Of a DNA stretch of 7,317 nucleotides, positions 1 to 6,146 are shown one piece after another. Position 1 is the stretch's first letter. Every line of letters begins with the position of its first letter. The position numbers and the translations under genes are program-made. The DNA lies in NCBI GenBank assembly GCA_903904275.1, contig CAIVBX010000259.1, positions 1 to 7,317 on the forward strand, given 5' to 3'. Origin of the DNA: an uncultured Pseudomonadota bacterium (GTDB taxonomy: Bacteria; Pseudomonadota; Gammaproteobacteria; Methylococcales; Methylomonadaceae). The notes under the pieces were generated by a model. The model made no database searches. It was not told the origin of the DNA and saw nothing but the letters and a program-made list of their open reading frames with translations.

Positions 1-738
1 CGCGCGGGTGGTTACATTCAAATCGAATGTCCTGCACACGTTGCGGATTATAAAAATTTCGACGTGGCAAAACGTTTCCGTGGCGATTGGGACAAATTCA
101 ATTTGTGGCAATATGTTTCAAACGTGAAAGAACCTGCGTTGCGGGCTTATTCGATGGCTTCTTATCCAGAAGAAAAAGAAATCATGTTGAACGTGCGTAT
201 TGCAACGCCACCTTTCAATGTGCCGAATGCGCCGCCAGGTATTATGTCATCGTTCATTTTTAACTTGAAACCAGGTGATAAATGTATCGTGTCAGGGCCT
301 TACGGTGAATTTTATGCGCGTGAAACTGAAGCCGAAATGGTCTTTGTCGGCGGTGGTGCGGGGATGGCTCCAATGCGTTCACACATTTTCGACCAACTCC
401 GTCGGTTGAAATCAACACGCAAAATGACTTTCTGGTACGGTGCGCGTAGCAAACGTGAAATGTTCTATGTGGAAGATTTCGACATGTTGGCTCGTGAAAA
501 TCCAAACTTCACATGGCATTGCGCGTTGTCTGATCCATTGCCAGAAGATGAATGGACAGGTTACACAGGCTTTATTCACAACGTGTTGGAAGAAGAATTC
601 ATTAAGAAACACGCTGCGCCTGAAGATTGTGAGTTCTACATGTGTGGACCTCCAATCATGAATACGTCAGTTATCAACATGTTGATTAACAACGGTGTTG
701 AACCTGAAAACATTATGTTGGATGATTTTGGCGGTTAG
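1..738 (+). CDS. nqrF: Na+-translocating NADH:quinone reductase subunit F, C-terminal part (5' end outside window)
   Basis: NqrF is the NADH-oxidising subunit of the membrane Na+-NQR pump: it takes electrons from NADH onto FAD and passes them to a 2Fe-2S centre. The frame is open from base 1, so the GTG at 64 is an internal codon, not the start. The visible 245 residues cover the ferredoxin-reductase module: the FAD-binding RAYS motif (fragment residues 48-51), the nucleotide-binding GGGAGMAP (117-124), and YMCGPP (213-218) near the C-terminus. The protein ends in the DDFGG tail that I know from Vibrio-type NqrF. The N-terminal membrane anchor and the 2Fe-2S cysteine cluster lie upstream, out of view; full-length family members are roughly 400-410 residues. 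nqrF is normally the last gene of nqrABCDEF, and a terminator begins 25 bases after the stop, agreeing with that. Identification is very secure. Confidence 0.97.
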   Translation, partial: RAGGYIQIECPAHVADYKNFDVAKRFRGDWDKFNLWQYVSNVKEPALRAYSMASYPEEKEIMLNVRIATPPFNVPNAPPGIMSSFIFNLKPGDKCIVSGPYGEFYARETEAEMVFVGGGAGMAPMRSHIFDQLRRLKSTRKMTFWYGARSKREMFYVEDFDMLARENPNFTWHCALSDPLPEDEWTGYTGFIHNVLEEEFIKKHAAPEDCEFYMCGPPIMNTSVINMLINNGVEPENIMLDDFGG

Positions 739-763
739 TTTTTCGCTGAAAAATCGTTAAAAC

Positions 764-802
764 AAAAACGGCACATTGAGTTTTTAATGCGCCGTTTTTT
801 TT
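764..802. terminator. Rho-independent terminator shared by nqrF and the convergent gene
   Basis: A stem of about 13 bp pairs 764-777 with 786-799 around an 8-base loop, with one A/C mismatch as read on the plus strand. The 3' arm runs into a tract of eight T. On the minus strand the same hairpin is followed by TTTTTGTTTT, so it can also stop the convergent gene that ends at 815. It lies between two converging genes, where a bidirectional terminator is expected. Confidence 0.88.
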
Positions 803-814
803 GAAAACTATTAT

Positions 815-1240
815 TTACTCAGTGTAAAACTTTTCTATATGTTCCCAATTAGTTAATTGAAGATACTCAGAAGATTGATTATTCATGTAATTAATGATGT
901 CGATAATAGCTTGTTGCGGTGATTTTCCAGATGCGACATCTGCCTGATAAACTGCTGCTCGACCAGCTGCTATATTAGTAGCCTTTTGAGCGAATAAAGT
1001 TTGATTTTCAGCAGTAATTTGTTCACCTCCAGCATAAGTTGCAGTTTGCGTTTTAAGATCTAAGTCTACATGAGCCAAATCAATGCCGCTTGCAAGATTT
1101 TTTGCGTATTCGGATGCTACTTCTGTACTCAAATTTAATATTTTTGAAAAATCTGATTCCTCTTTAGACGATTTTTTTTCAATTGAAGTATTTAAACCTC
1201 TATTCTGAGTGTCTAATGATGATACAAATGAAGTGTTCAT
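815..1240 (-). CDS. Hypothetical protein, 141 residues, family not recognised
   Basis: I do not recognise this protein. It opens with ATG at 1240-1238, with a good ribosome binding site (AGGGA, about 7 bases upstream), and ends with TAA. It has no signal peptide, no membrane segment and no cysteine. Residues 1-30 are rich in Ser, Thr, Asn and Lys/Glu and look disordered. Residues 32-56 and 80-121 are Ala/Gln-rich and probably helical, the second stretch including the segment AAGRAAVYQADVASGK. Residues 56-70 (a DLDLKTQTATYAG-like stretch) could form beta strands. A single Trp sits near the C-terminus. It converges on nqrF and shares its terminator, and lies downstream of the FlhE-like gene on the same strand, but a terminator between the two argues for separate transcription. 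The RBS, start and flanking signals make it likely to be a real gene; its role is unknown. Confidence 0.75.
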   Translation of the reverse strand: MNTSFVSSLDTQNRGLNTSIEKKSSKEESDFSKILNLSTEVASEYAKNLASGIDLAHVDLDLKTQTATYAGGEQITAENQTLFAQKATNIAAGRAAVYQADVASGKSPQQAIIDIINYMNNQSSEYLQLTNWEHIEKFYTE

Positions 1241-1272
1241 AAAGTGTCCCTGAATAAAATTGGTGAATCATG

Positions 1273-1301
1273 ATTATCGACTGATAACATTGCCTCTTTA
1301 A
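1273..1301 (-). promoter_or_regulatory. Possible sigma70-type promoter for the 141-residue gene
   Basis: Read on the minus strand, GATAAT (1278-1273, 5 of 6 to TATAAT) lies 17 bases after TTAAAG (1301-1296, only 3 of 6 to TTGACA). Transcription would start near 1266, giving a leader of about 25 bases that contains the AGGGA ribosome site. The position, just after the upstream gene's terminator, is sensible, but the -35 box is weak. Confidence 0.3.
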
Positions 1302-1335
1302 TTTTAAAGAGCTGACTTCATGGAAGCCAGCCCTA
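1300..1335 (-). terminator. Probable Rho-independent terminator of the FlhE-like gene
   Basis: On the minus strand a 9 bp stem (1331-1323 with 1319-1311, including one G-U wobble) closes a 3-base loop and can be extended by about 3 further pairs. It is followed by TCTTTAAAATT, a broken rather than solid T tract. It lies only a few bases beyond the stop codon at 1341, as expected for that gene's terminator. Confidence 0.65.
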
Positions 1336-1340
1336 TAATT

Positions 1341-1928
1341 TTACGGAGCCGTCCAAGTTACACTTACTGAGTCGTTCATACCGAATACATATGGCGATAA
1401 AGTTCCCGTTCCATTTACTGCAAAATAATATACCATCGGAGTTGCTGCAGAATAGCCATTAAAATAACTGGTTGCACCAGAACCCCACGAAGTTATATCA
1501 CCGCACAACAGTGCTCCACCGTTATTGTAGTTACACAAAATTGCTTGAAAACCAGTCGGTCGAGAAGATACGCCATAAGACCACGAAACATTGGTAATTG
1601 TTGCATTAGCAGGAACTACTCCAGATGGATACAAAGTTAGCCCGTAATAATAATTTTTAGAATAAATAGTGGGACCTCCACCATTATTTCCCCAACCACC
1701 ACTCATCACGGTTGCAGCTGAGATGGCGGCTGTAGATAAGACTTTTGTTTGTGTTGTGGAAAGAGTTTGTGCTGCTTCTGGTGTTATAACCTGAACATTT
1801 GAAAGTTCTGGTAACGATGCAATTGGCTGAGATGTAATTTGCAAAACTGTTTGACCTGTTTGCACCGCTTCGCATGATTGTGACAAATATAACAAACTGG
1901 ACATTGCCACTAATAATTTCAACTTCAT
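1341..1928 (-). CDS. Secreted protein with a C-terminal FlhE-like domain
   Basis: This is a predicted exported protein of 195 residues. I chose ATG at 1928-1926 because GGGAG lies 5 bases upstream; a longer reading from TTG at 1940 would place that ribosome site inside the gene. Residues 1-21 form a signal peptide: Lys-rich start, hydrophobic core, and likely cleavage after SCEA. No proper lipobox surrounds Cys19. Residues 22-76 are a Gln/Thr/Ser/Val-rich linker. Residues 77-195 resemble my recollection of FlhE, the periplasmic flagellar accessory protein. Shared points are a GPTIYS segment near 85-90, VSWSYGV at 114-120, an LC...C cysteine pair (132 and 142), a G-T...F-G..A..P block at 151-164, a V-G-G-L-P block at 171-179, and a final V-V strand. 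FlhE is about 130 residues with a shorter cysteine spacing, so this is a longer, divergent relative. No flagellar gene is nearby. The export call is secure; the family call is moderate and made without a search. Confidence 0.7.
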   Translation of the reverse strand: MKLKLLVAMSSLLYLSQSCEAVQTGQTVLQITSQPIASLPELSNVQVITPEAAQTLSTTQTKVLSTAAISAATVMSGGWGNNGGGPTIYSKNYYYGLTLYPSGVVPANATITNVSWSYGVSSRPTGFQAILCNYNNGGALLCGDITSWGSGATSYFNGYSAATPMVYYFAVNGTGTLSPYVFGMNDSVSVTWTAP

Positions 1929-2017
1929 TTTCACTCCCAAAATATCTAAAATTAGAAAAACTACAAATGAACATGATTTCTGGTGTTGATCATCACTGTT
2001 ACAGCTAGTAAGTTCCC

Positions 2018-2063
2018 ATCACTTAACCATTTTCAAATAGCAGTCAAAGTGTATTTAAGTGAT
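2018..2063. repeat. 9 bp inverted repeat with 28-base spacer
   Basis: ATCACTTAA at 2018-2026 is matched exactly by its reverse complement TTAAGTGAT at 2055-2063. A partial copy, ATCACT, occurs at 1992-1997. The arms are about three helical turns apart, a distance suited to two binding half-sites on one DNA face, though chance in AT-rich DNA is possible. It lies upstream of both diverging genes. Confidence 0.4.
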
Positions 2064-2076
2064 ATGCTTAAAACAA

Positions 2077-2093
2077 TGTGACAAATTGTCACA
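2077..2093. promoter_or_regulatory. 17 bp palindrome, possible operator or RNA hairpin
   Basis: TGTGACA, a 3-base AAT centre, then TGTCACA: seven perfect pairs. As DNA it resembles a CRP-type site (TGTGA...TCACA), but the gap between those half-sites is 7 bases instead of the 6 usual for CRP, so it may belong to another dimeric regulator. As RNA it would form a short hairpin with a 3-base loop. It sits between two divergent genes, which suits an operator. Confidence 0.5.
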
Positions 2094-2153
2094 CTCAAAA
2101 AATGCACCAAAAAAATTAAACTGCATCATTACAAAAAACTGTTAGAACTATTT

Positions 2154-2196
2154 AAAAAAGCCCCGACTTGCATCACAACAAAGCGGGGCTTTTTTG
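2154..2196. terminator. Strong intrinsic terminator with no obvious upstream gene
   Basis: A perfect 12 bp stem pairs 2154-2165 with 2184-2195: AAAAAAGCCCCG with CGGGGCTTTTTT. An inner CTT/AAG pairing follows after a single bulged A, leaving a loop of about 11 bases. The A and T tracts make it usable in both directions. It points at recJ, which starts 48 bases downstream, yet the nearest gene on its left is transcribed away from it. It must therefore end an unannotated short transcript, act as an attenuator in the recJ leader, or be left over from a lost gene. Confidence 0.88.
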
Positions 2197-2243
2197 TGTA
2201 GAATTTACAGCATGAGAAATTTTTATTTTAAGAGTGAATCAAC

Positions 2244-3998
2244 ATGACAGCACTTTATTACCAAGGCACAAAAAAAACGATTATTCCTCGACCTGTTTTA
2301 GAACAAAGCGATGATTTCAACGCCTTTTCGCCCATTTTGAAACGCATTTTTTTAGCTCGCGGTTTAACGTCAGATGAACAACTCGACCGCAGTTTAACGA
2401 CATTACCATCACCATTTTTGTTTTCAAACATGGAAACGATGGTCACGCATTTAGTTTCAGCGTTGGAGCAACAAAAAACGATTTGCATTGTCGCTGATAT
2501 TGATGCCGATGGCGCGACAAGTTGCGCGGTTGCGACGAAAGGATTTCATTTATTGGGCGCAAAAAATGTCACGTTTGTTGTACCGAATCGTTTTGAACAC
2601 GCTTATGGTTTAACACCTGAAATTGTTGAACTCGCCGCGCAAAAAAACACGCAAGTAATTATCACCGTTGATAATGGAATCAGTAGTCATGAAGGTGTTT
2701 TAGCCGCAAAAGCATTGGGCATGACGGTTTTAATTACTGACCATCATTTGCCAGCAAAACACCTTCCCGAAGCAGACGCAATCGTAAATCCAAATTTAAA
2801 AAACGATGAATTCCCGAGTAAATCCATCGCGGGTGTCGGTGTTATTTTTTATGTTTTATCAGCTTTGCGTAGTCGTTTGCGCGAATTGCATTGGTTTGAA
2901 AATCAACAAATTTCTGAACCGAATTTAGCGCAATTATTGGATTTTGTGGCGTTAGGAACAGTTGCTGATGTCGTGACATTAGATAAAGTGAATCGCGCAT
3001 TAGTTCATCAAGGTTTATTGCGAATTCGGAACGGAAAAGGTCACGCGGGAATTTTAGCGTTGATTGAAGTTGCTGGAAAAAATGTGGCATCATTGCAAGC
3101 AAATGATTTTGGTTTCAGCGTCGCCCCACGTTTAAATGCAGCGGGACGCATTCAAGATATGTCGCTAGGTATAAATTGTTTGCTGGAAAACGATTTTTCA
3201 AAAGCGTTAGAAATGGCAACGCATTTAGACGCGTTGAACAAAGAACGTCGTGAAATTGAAAACACAATGAAAGCCGAAGCTATGAATTTGCTCAACGATA
3301 CGTTTGCACTCGATAAACCGCATGAAAAATGGGGCGTGTGTTTATTTGATGAACATTGGCATCAAGGCGTAATTGGAATTTTAGCGGCACGAATCAAAGA
3401 CCGTTTGCATCGCCCTGTGATTACCTTTGCATCGGCTGGACACGATTTAATCAAAGGTTCAGGACGTTCAATTGAAGGTGTGCATTTGCGCGATGTATTG
3501 AGTGATATTGCAACAGAACATCCAAATTTAATTTTGCAATTTGGTGGTCATGCGATGGCAGCAGGTTTAAGTATGCATGTGCATCATTTTCCCTCTTTTA
3601 CAATTGCGTTTAATGAAATGGTCGGGCGACGTTTATCACAACTCGATTTGCAACAAAAAATTCTGTCTGACGGTGAACTAACAGAAAATGAGTTGAATTT
3701 AGAATTTGCGGACTTATTACAAAGCGTAACGACATGGGGACAACATTTTCCTGAGCCAATTTTTCACGGTGTTTTTGAAGTCGTTAATGTACGAATTTTA
3801 AAAGACGCGCATTTAAAGTTGTTAGTTAGAACAAACTCAGCAGGACACGAACATGACGCGATTGCGTTCAACGTTGATAAACCTGAAATGTGGCAAGGAA
3901 TGCGCCGCGTGCTTTTGGCATATAAATTAGACATTAATCAATATCGTGGGAATCGGACTTTGCAATTGATGGTTCAGTATTTAGAAAAAGTTTTATAA
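2244..3998 (+). CDS. recJ: Single-stranded-DNA-specific 5'-3' exonuclease RecJ
   Basis: RecJ degrades single-stranded DNA 5' to 3' in the cytoplasm during RecF-pathway recombination, mismatch repair and stalled-fork processing, using Mn2+/Mg2+. The 584-residue product is close to the E. coli length (about 577). DHH-phosphoesterase motifs appear in order: DIDADGATS (85-93), VDNG (142-145), DHH (166-168), SIAGVGV (194-200) and ALGTVADVV (236-244). The DHHA1 region follows with APRLNAAGR (294-302), QGVIGILAARIK (374-385), KGSGRSI (404-410) and GGHAMAAG (434-441). The last roughly 110 residues correspond to the RecJ OB-type domain. All expected metal-binding aspartates and histidines are present, so the enzyme should be active. 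The ATG has only a weak AGAG ribosome site, suggesting modest translation. A strong terminator lies 48 bases upstream, so recJ needs its own promoter or read-through. Confidence 0.96.
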   Translation: MTALYYQGTKKTIIPRPVLEQSDDFNAFSPILKRIFLARGLTSDEQLDRSLTTLPSPFLFSNMETMVTHLVSALEQQKTICIVADIDADGATSCAVATKGFHLLGAKNVTFVVPNRFEHAYGLTPEIVELAAQKNTQVIITVDNGISSHEGVLAAKALGMTVLITDHHLPAKHLPEADAIVNPNLKNDEFPSKSIAGVGVIFYVLSALRSRLRELHWFENQQISEPNLAQLLDFVALGTVADVVTLDKVNRALVHQGLLRIRNGKGHAGILALIEVAGKNVASLQANDFGFSVAPRLNAAGRIQDMSLGINCLLENDFSKALEMATHLDALNKERREIENTMKAEAMNLLNDTFALDKPHEKWGVCLFDEHWHQGVIGILAARIKDRLHRPVITFASAGHDLIKGSGRSIEGVHLRDVLSDIATEHPNLILQFGGHAMAAGLSMHVHHFPSFTIAFNEMVGRRLSQLDLQQKILSDGELTENELNLEFADLLQSVTTWGQHFPEPIFHGVFEVVNVRILKDAHLKLLVRTNSAGHEHDAIAFNVDKPEMWQGMRRVLLAYKLDINQYRGNRTLQLMVQYLEKVL

Positions 3999-4073
3999 AG
4001 CGTAAGAGTTTAGCGAAGATTTACGATAAAATGCCCTAAATCTTTCTTTAAATTTCATTTTTCAGCACAGACG

Positions 4074-4079
4074 TTGGAG
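4074..4079 (+). promoter_or_regulatory. Ribosome binding site of adk
   Basis: TTGGAG ends 7 bases before the adk ATG and fixes that start. The 88-base gap between recJ and adk has no clear terminator. A -10-like TAAAAT lies near 4027-4032 without a good -35 box, so whether adk has its own promoter or reads through from recJ is undecided. Confidence 0.65.
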
Positions 4080-4086
4080 TTATTTC

Positions 4087-4725
4087 ATGCACATTATTTT
4101 GTTAGGCAGTCCAGGTTCGGGTAAAGGCACGCAAGCGCAATTTATTACCGAAAAATATGCCATTCCCCAAATTTCGACAGGCGATATGTTACGCGCTGCT
4201 GTTCGGGCTGGTACGCCGCTTGGTGTGGAAGCTAAAAAAGTAATGGATGCTGGGCAATTAGTTTCTGACGAAATTATTTTAGGTTTGATTAAAGAACGTA
4301 TTACGGCTGACGATTGTAAAAATGGCTTTTTGCTCGATGGTTTTCCCCGCACGATTGTGCAAGCTGAAGGCTTGAAAAATATGGAAGTTAGAATCGACAC
4401 AGTTATTGAAATCGATGTACCAGATGAAAATATCGTTACGAGAATGGCTGGTCGTCGTGTGCATTTAGCTTCGGGTCGCAGTTATCACGTTCAATTTAAT
4501 CCGCCCAAAAATGAAGGTTTAGATAACGAAACAGGCGAAGCCTTAATTCAACGTGATGATGATAAAGAAGAAACGGTACGAAATCGTTTGCGTGTTTATC
4601 ATGAACAAACAAAACCACTCGTTGATTATTATTCTGCACCCGAACAAGGTGTGAAATTTGCGTCGATTGAAGGTGTGGGCAGTGTTGACGAAATCACCGC
4701 GAAAATTTTTGCAGTTTTAGGATAA
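4087..4725 (+). CDS. adk: Adenylate kinase
   Basis: Adenylate kinase converts ATP + AMP to 2 ADP in the cytoplasm and sets the cell's adenylate balance. The 212-residue product is nearly the length of E. coli Adk (214) and matches it along its whole length. The P-loop GSPGSGKGT is at 7-15, the AMP-binding STGDMLR at 30-36, FLLDGFPRT with the catalytic Arg at 81-89, and AGRRVH opening the lid at 121-126. Arg156 and Arg167 match known ATP/AMP-contacting arginines. The lid (about 122-159) lacks the four zinc-binding cysteines of Gram-positive-type enzymes, as is usual in proteobacteria. The start is set by TTGGAG 7 bases upstream. Its stop lies 4 bases before leuC, and the leuC ribosome site (AGGA) lies inside the last adk codons, so translation of the two is probably coupled. 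Confidence 0.97.
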   Translation: MHIILLGSPGSGKGTQAQFITEKYAIPQISTGDMLRAAVRAGTPLGVEAKKVMDAGQLVSDEIILGLIKERITADDCKNGFLLDGFPRTIVQAEGLKNMEVRIDTVIEIDVPDENIVTRMAGRRVHLASGRSYHVQFNPPKNEGLDNETGEALIQRDDDKEETVRNRLRVYHEQTKPLVDYYSAPEQGVKFASIEGVGSVDEITAKIFAVLG

Positions 4726-4729
4726 GAAA

Positions 4730-6142
4730 ATGGCAGGCAAAACGTTATACGACAAACTTTGGGATGACCACGTTGTTCACACAGAAGACGATGGCTCGTG
4801 TTTAATTTATATCGATAGACATTTGGTTCACGAAGTCACTTCGCCACAAGCTTTTGATGGTCTTCGTTTAGCTGGCAGAAAACCATGGCGCGTGGCACGA
4901 AATTTAGCGGTTGCCGACCATAACGTACCAACTAATCATCGTGACCGTGGAATTACTGACCCTGTTTCGCGTTTGCAAGTCGAAACACTTGATAAAAATT
5001 GCGCCGAATTTGGCATCACCGAATTTGGCATGAGCGATATTCGTCAAGGGATTGTGCATGTAATTGGTCCTGAACAAGGCGCAACGTTACCAGGCATGAC
5101 GGTTGTTTGTGGTGATTCGCATACCTCAACACATGGTGCATCTGGCGCGTTGGCGTTTGGTATCGGCACATCGGAAGTTGAACATACTTTAGCCACACAA
5201 TGTTTAGTTCAGAAAAAAGCCAAAAATTTATTGATTAACGTCAACGGCGAAATTGGCAAAGGCGTGACTGCAAAAGACATCGTTTTAGCCATTATCGGTG
5301 AAATCGGCACTGCTGGCGGCACAGGTTATACGATTGAATTCGGTGGCTCTGCGATTCGTGCGTTATCGATGGAAGGACGTATGACAGTTTGCAACATGGC
5401 AATCGAAGCAGGCGCACGCGCGGGTTTAGTGGCTGTCGATGACGTAACGATTGATTACTACCGCAACCGTCCGCTTTCACCAAAAGGCGATGATTGGTTT
5501 ATAGCTGAACGTGCGTGGCAAAATCTGCATTCTGATAAAGATGCCGTTTTCGACAAAGTCATTAACATCGATGCCACAAAAATCAAACCACAAGTGACTT
5601 GGGGAACGTCGCCTGAATTAGTGGTTGCAATTGATGATATTGTGCCAAATCCAGCCAATGAGGCGGATGCCGTGAAAGCGCAAAGTATGCAACGTGCGTT
5701 GGATTACATGGGCTTGCAAGCGGGTCAAAAAATTACTGATATTCAAATCGATAAAGTCTTTATTGGTTCTTGCACGAATTCACGCATTGAAGATTTACGC
5801 GCGGCGGCGGTTGTGGTTGAAGGCAAAAAAGTTGCCGCCAACGTCAAACAAGCGTTAATCGTTCCTGGTTCAGGTTTAATCAAACAACAAGCCGAAAGCG
5901 AAGGATTAGACAAAATTTTCATCGAAGCGGGTTTTGAATGGCGCGATGCAGGTTGTTCAATGTGTTTGGCGATGAATGCTGACCGTTTAGAAGAAGGTGA
6001 GCGTTGCGCGTCAACGTCAAATCGTAATTTTGAAGGACGACAAGGCTACGGCGGACGCACGCATTTAGTTAGTCCAGCAATGGCGGCGGCGGCTGGGATT
6101 GCTGGGCATTTTGTGGATGTTAGCGCATGGACAGGAGAATAA
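4730..6142 (+). CDS. leuC: 3-isopropylmalate dehydratase, large subunit
   Basis: LeuC with LeuD forms isopropylmalate isomerase, which converts 2-isopropylmalate to 3-isopropylmalate, the second dedicated step of leucine synthesis, in the cytoplasm. The product has 470 residues (E. coli 466). It is an aconitase-family protein: the 4Fe-4S ligands are Cys348 (in GSCTNSR), Cys409 and Cys412 (in CSMC). Other family hallmarks are DRHLVHEVTSPQAF (29-42), GDSHTSTHGA (128-137), SMEGRMT (213-219) and the Arg-containing ASTSNRNFEGRQG (427-439) near the C-terminus. ATG at 4730 follows AGGA by 7 bases. It is flanked by 4-base gaps to adk and leuD, so all three look like one transcript. No leader peptide or attenuator typical of leu operons is visible directly ahead of it, so any leucine control would have to act upstream of adk or elsewhere. 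Confidence 0.98.
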   Translation: MAGKTLYDKLWDDHVVHTEDDGSCLIYIDRHLVHEVTSPQAFDGLRLAGRKPWRVARNLAVADHNVPTNHRDRGITDPVSRLQVETLDKNCAEFGITEFGMSDIRQGIVHVIGPEQGATLPGMTVVCGDSHTSTHGASGALAFGIGTSEVEHTLATQCLVQKKAKNLLINVNGEIGKGVTAKDIVLAIIGEIGTAGGTGYTIEFGGSAIRALSMEGRMTVCNMAIEAGARAGLVAVDDVTIDYYRNRPLSPKGDDWFIAERAWQNLHSDKDAVFDKVINIDATKIKPQVTWGTSPELVVAIDDIVPNPANEADAVKAQSMQRALDYMGLQAGQKITDIQIDKVFIGSCTNSRIEDLRAAAVVVEGKKVAANVKQALIVPGSGLIKQQAESEGLDKIFIEAGFEWRDAGCSMCLAMNADRLEEGERCASTSNRNFEGRQGYGGRTHLVSPAMAAAAGIAGHFVDVSAWTGE

Positions 6143-6146
6143 GAAA

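Larger units (their letters stand above)
1929..2243. other. Gene-free divergent intergenic region between the FlhE-like gene and recJ
   Basis: These 315 bases are AT-rich and hold no convincing gene; the longest plus-strand reading noticed (from ATG 1967) gives 13 residues without a ribosome site. They contain a spaced inverted repeat (2018-2063), a compact palindrome (2077-2093), an A-rich stretch (2094-2153) and a strong terminator (2154-2196). A weak -10 candidate TAGAAT (2199-2204) precedes recJ, but no matching -35 box was seen. For the minus-strand gene, a TTGACT-like -35 (around 2050-2045) has only a poor -10 partner. The ribosome site of the secreted-protein gene is at 1938-1934; recJ has only a weak one, AGAG at 2231-2234. 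Confidence 0.7.

Noticed and set aside
64..738. GTG at 64 as the start of a complete 224-residue reductase gene
   Set aside because: The frame is open to base 1 and residues before 64 match NqrF, so the gene simply begins outside the window.
1929..1940. TTG at 1940 as start of the secreted protein
   Set aside because: The GGGAG ribosome site would be inside the gene; ATG 1928 gives a normal signal peptide and correct spacing.
1684..1974. Minus-strand 96-residue reading frame overlapping the secreted-protein gene
   Set aside because: It lies in another frame across the signal peptide and linker region of a better-supported gene and its protein has no recognisable features.
1967..2008. Possible 13-residue leader peptide in the divergent region
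   Set aside because: No ribosome binding site and no run of regulatory codons; the length is expected by chance.
6099..6146. Extended leuD start inside leuC
   Set aside because: The extra 16 residues are translated leuC sequence in another frame, and ATG 6147 has a strong ribosome site and the family's N-terminus.
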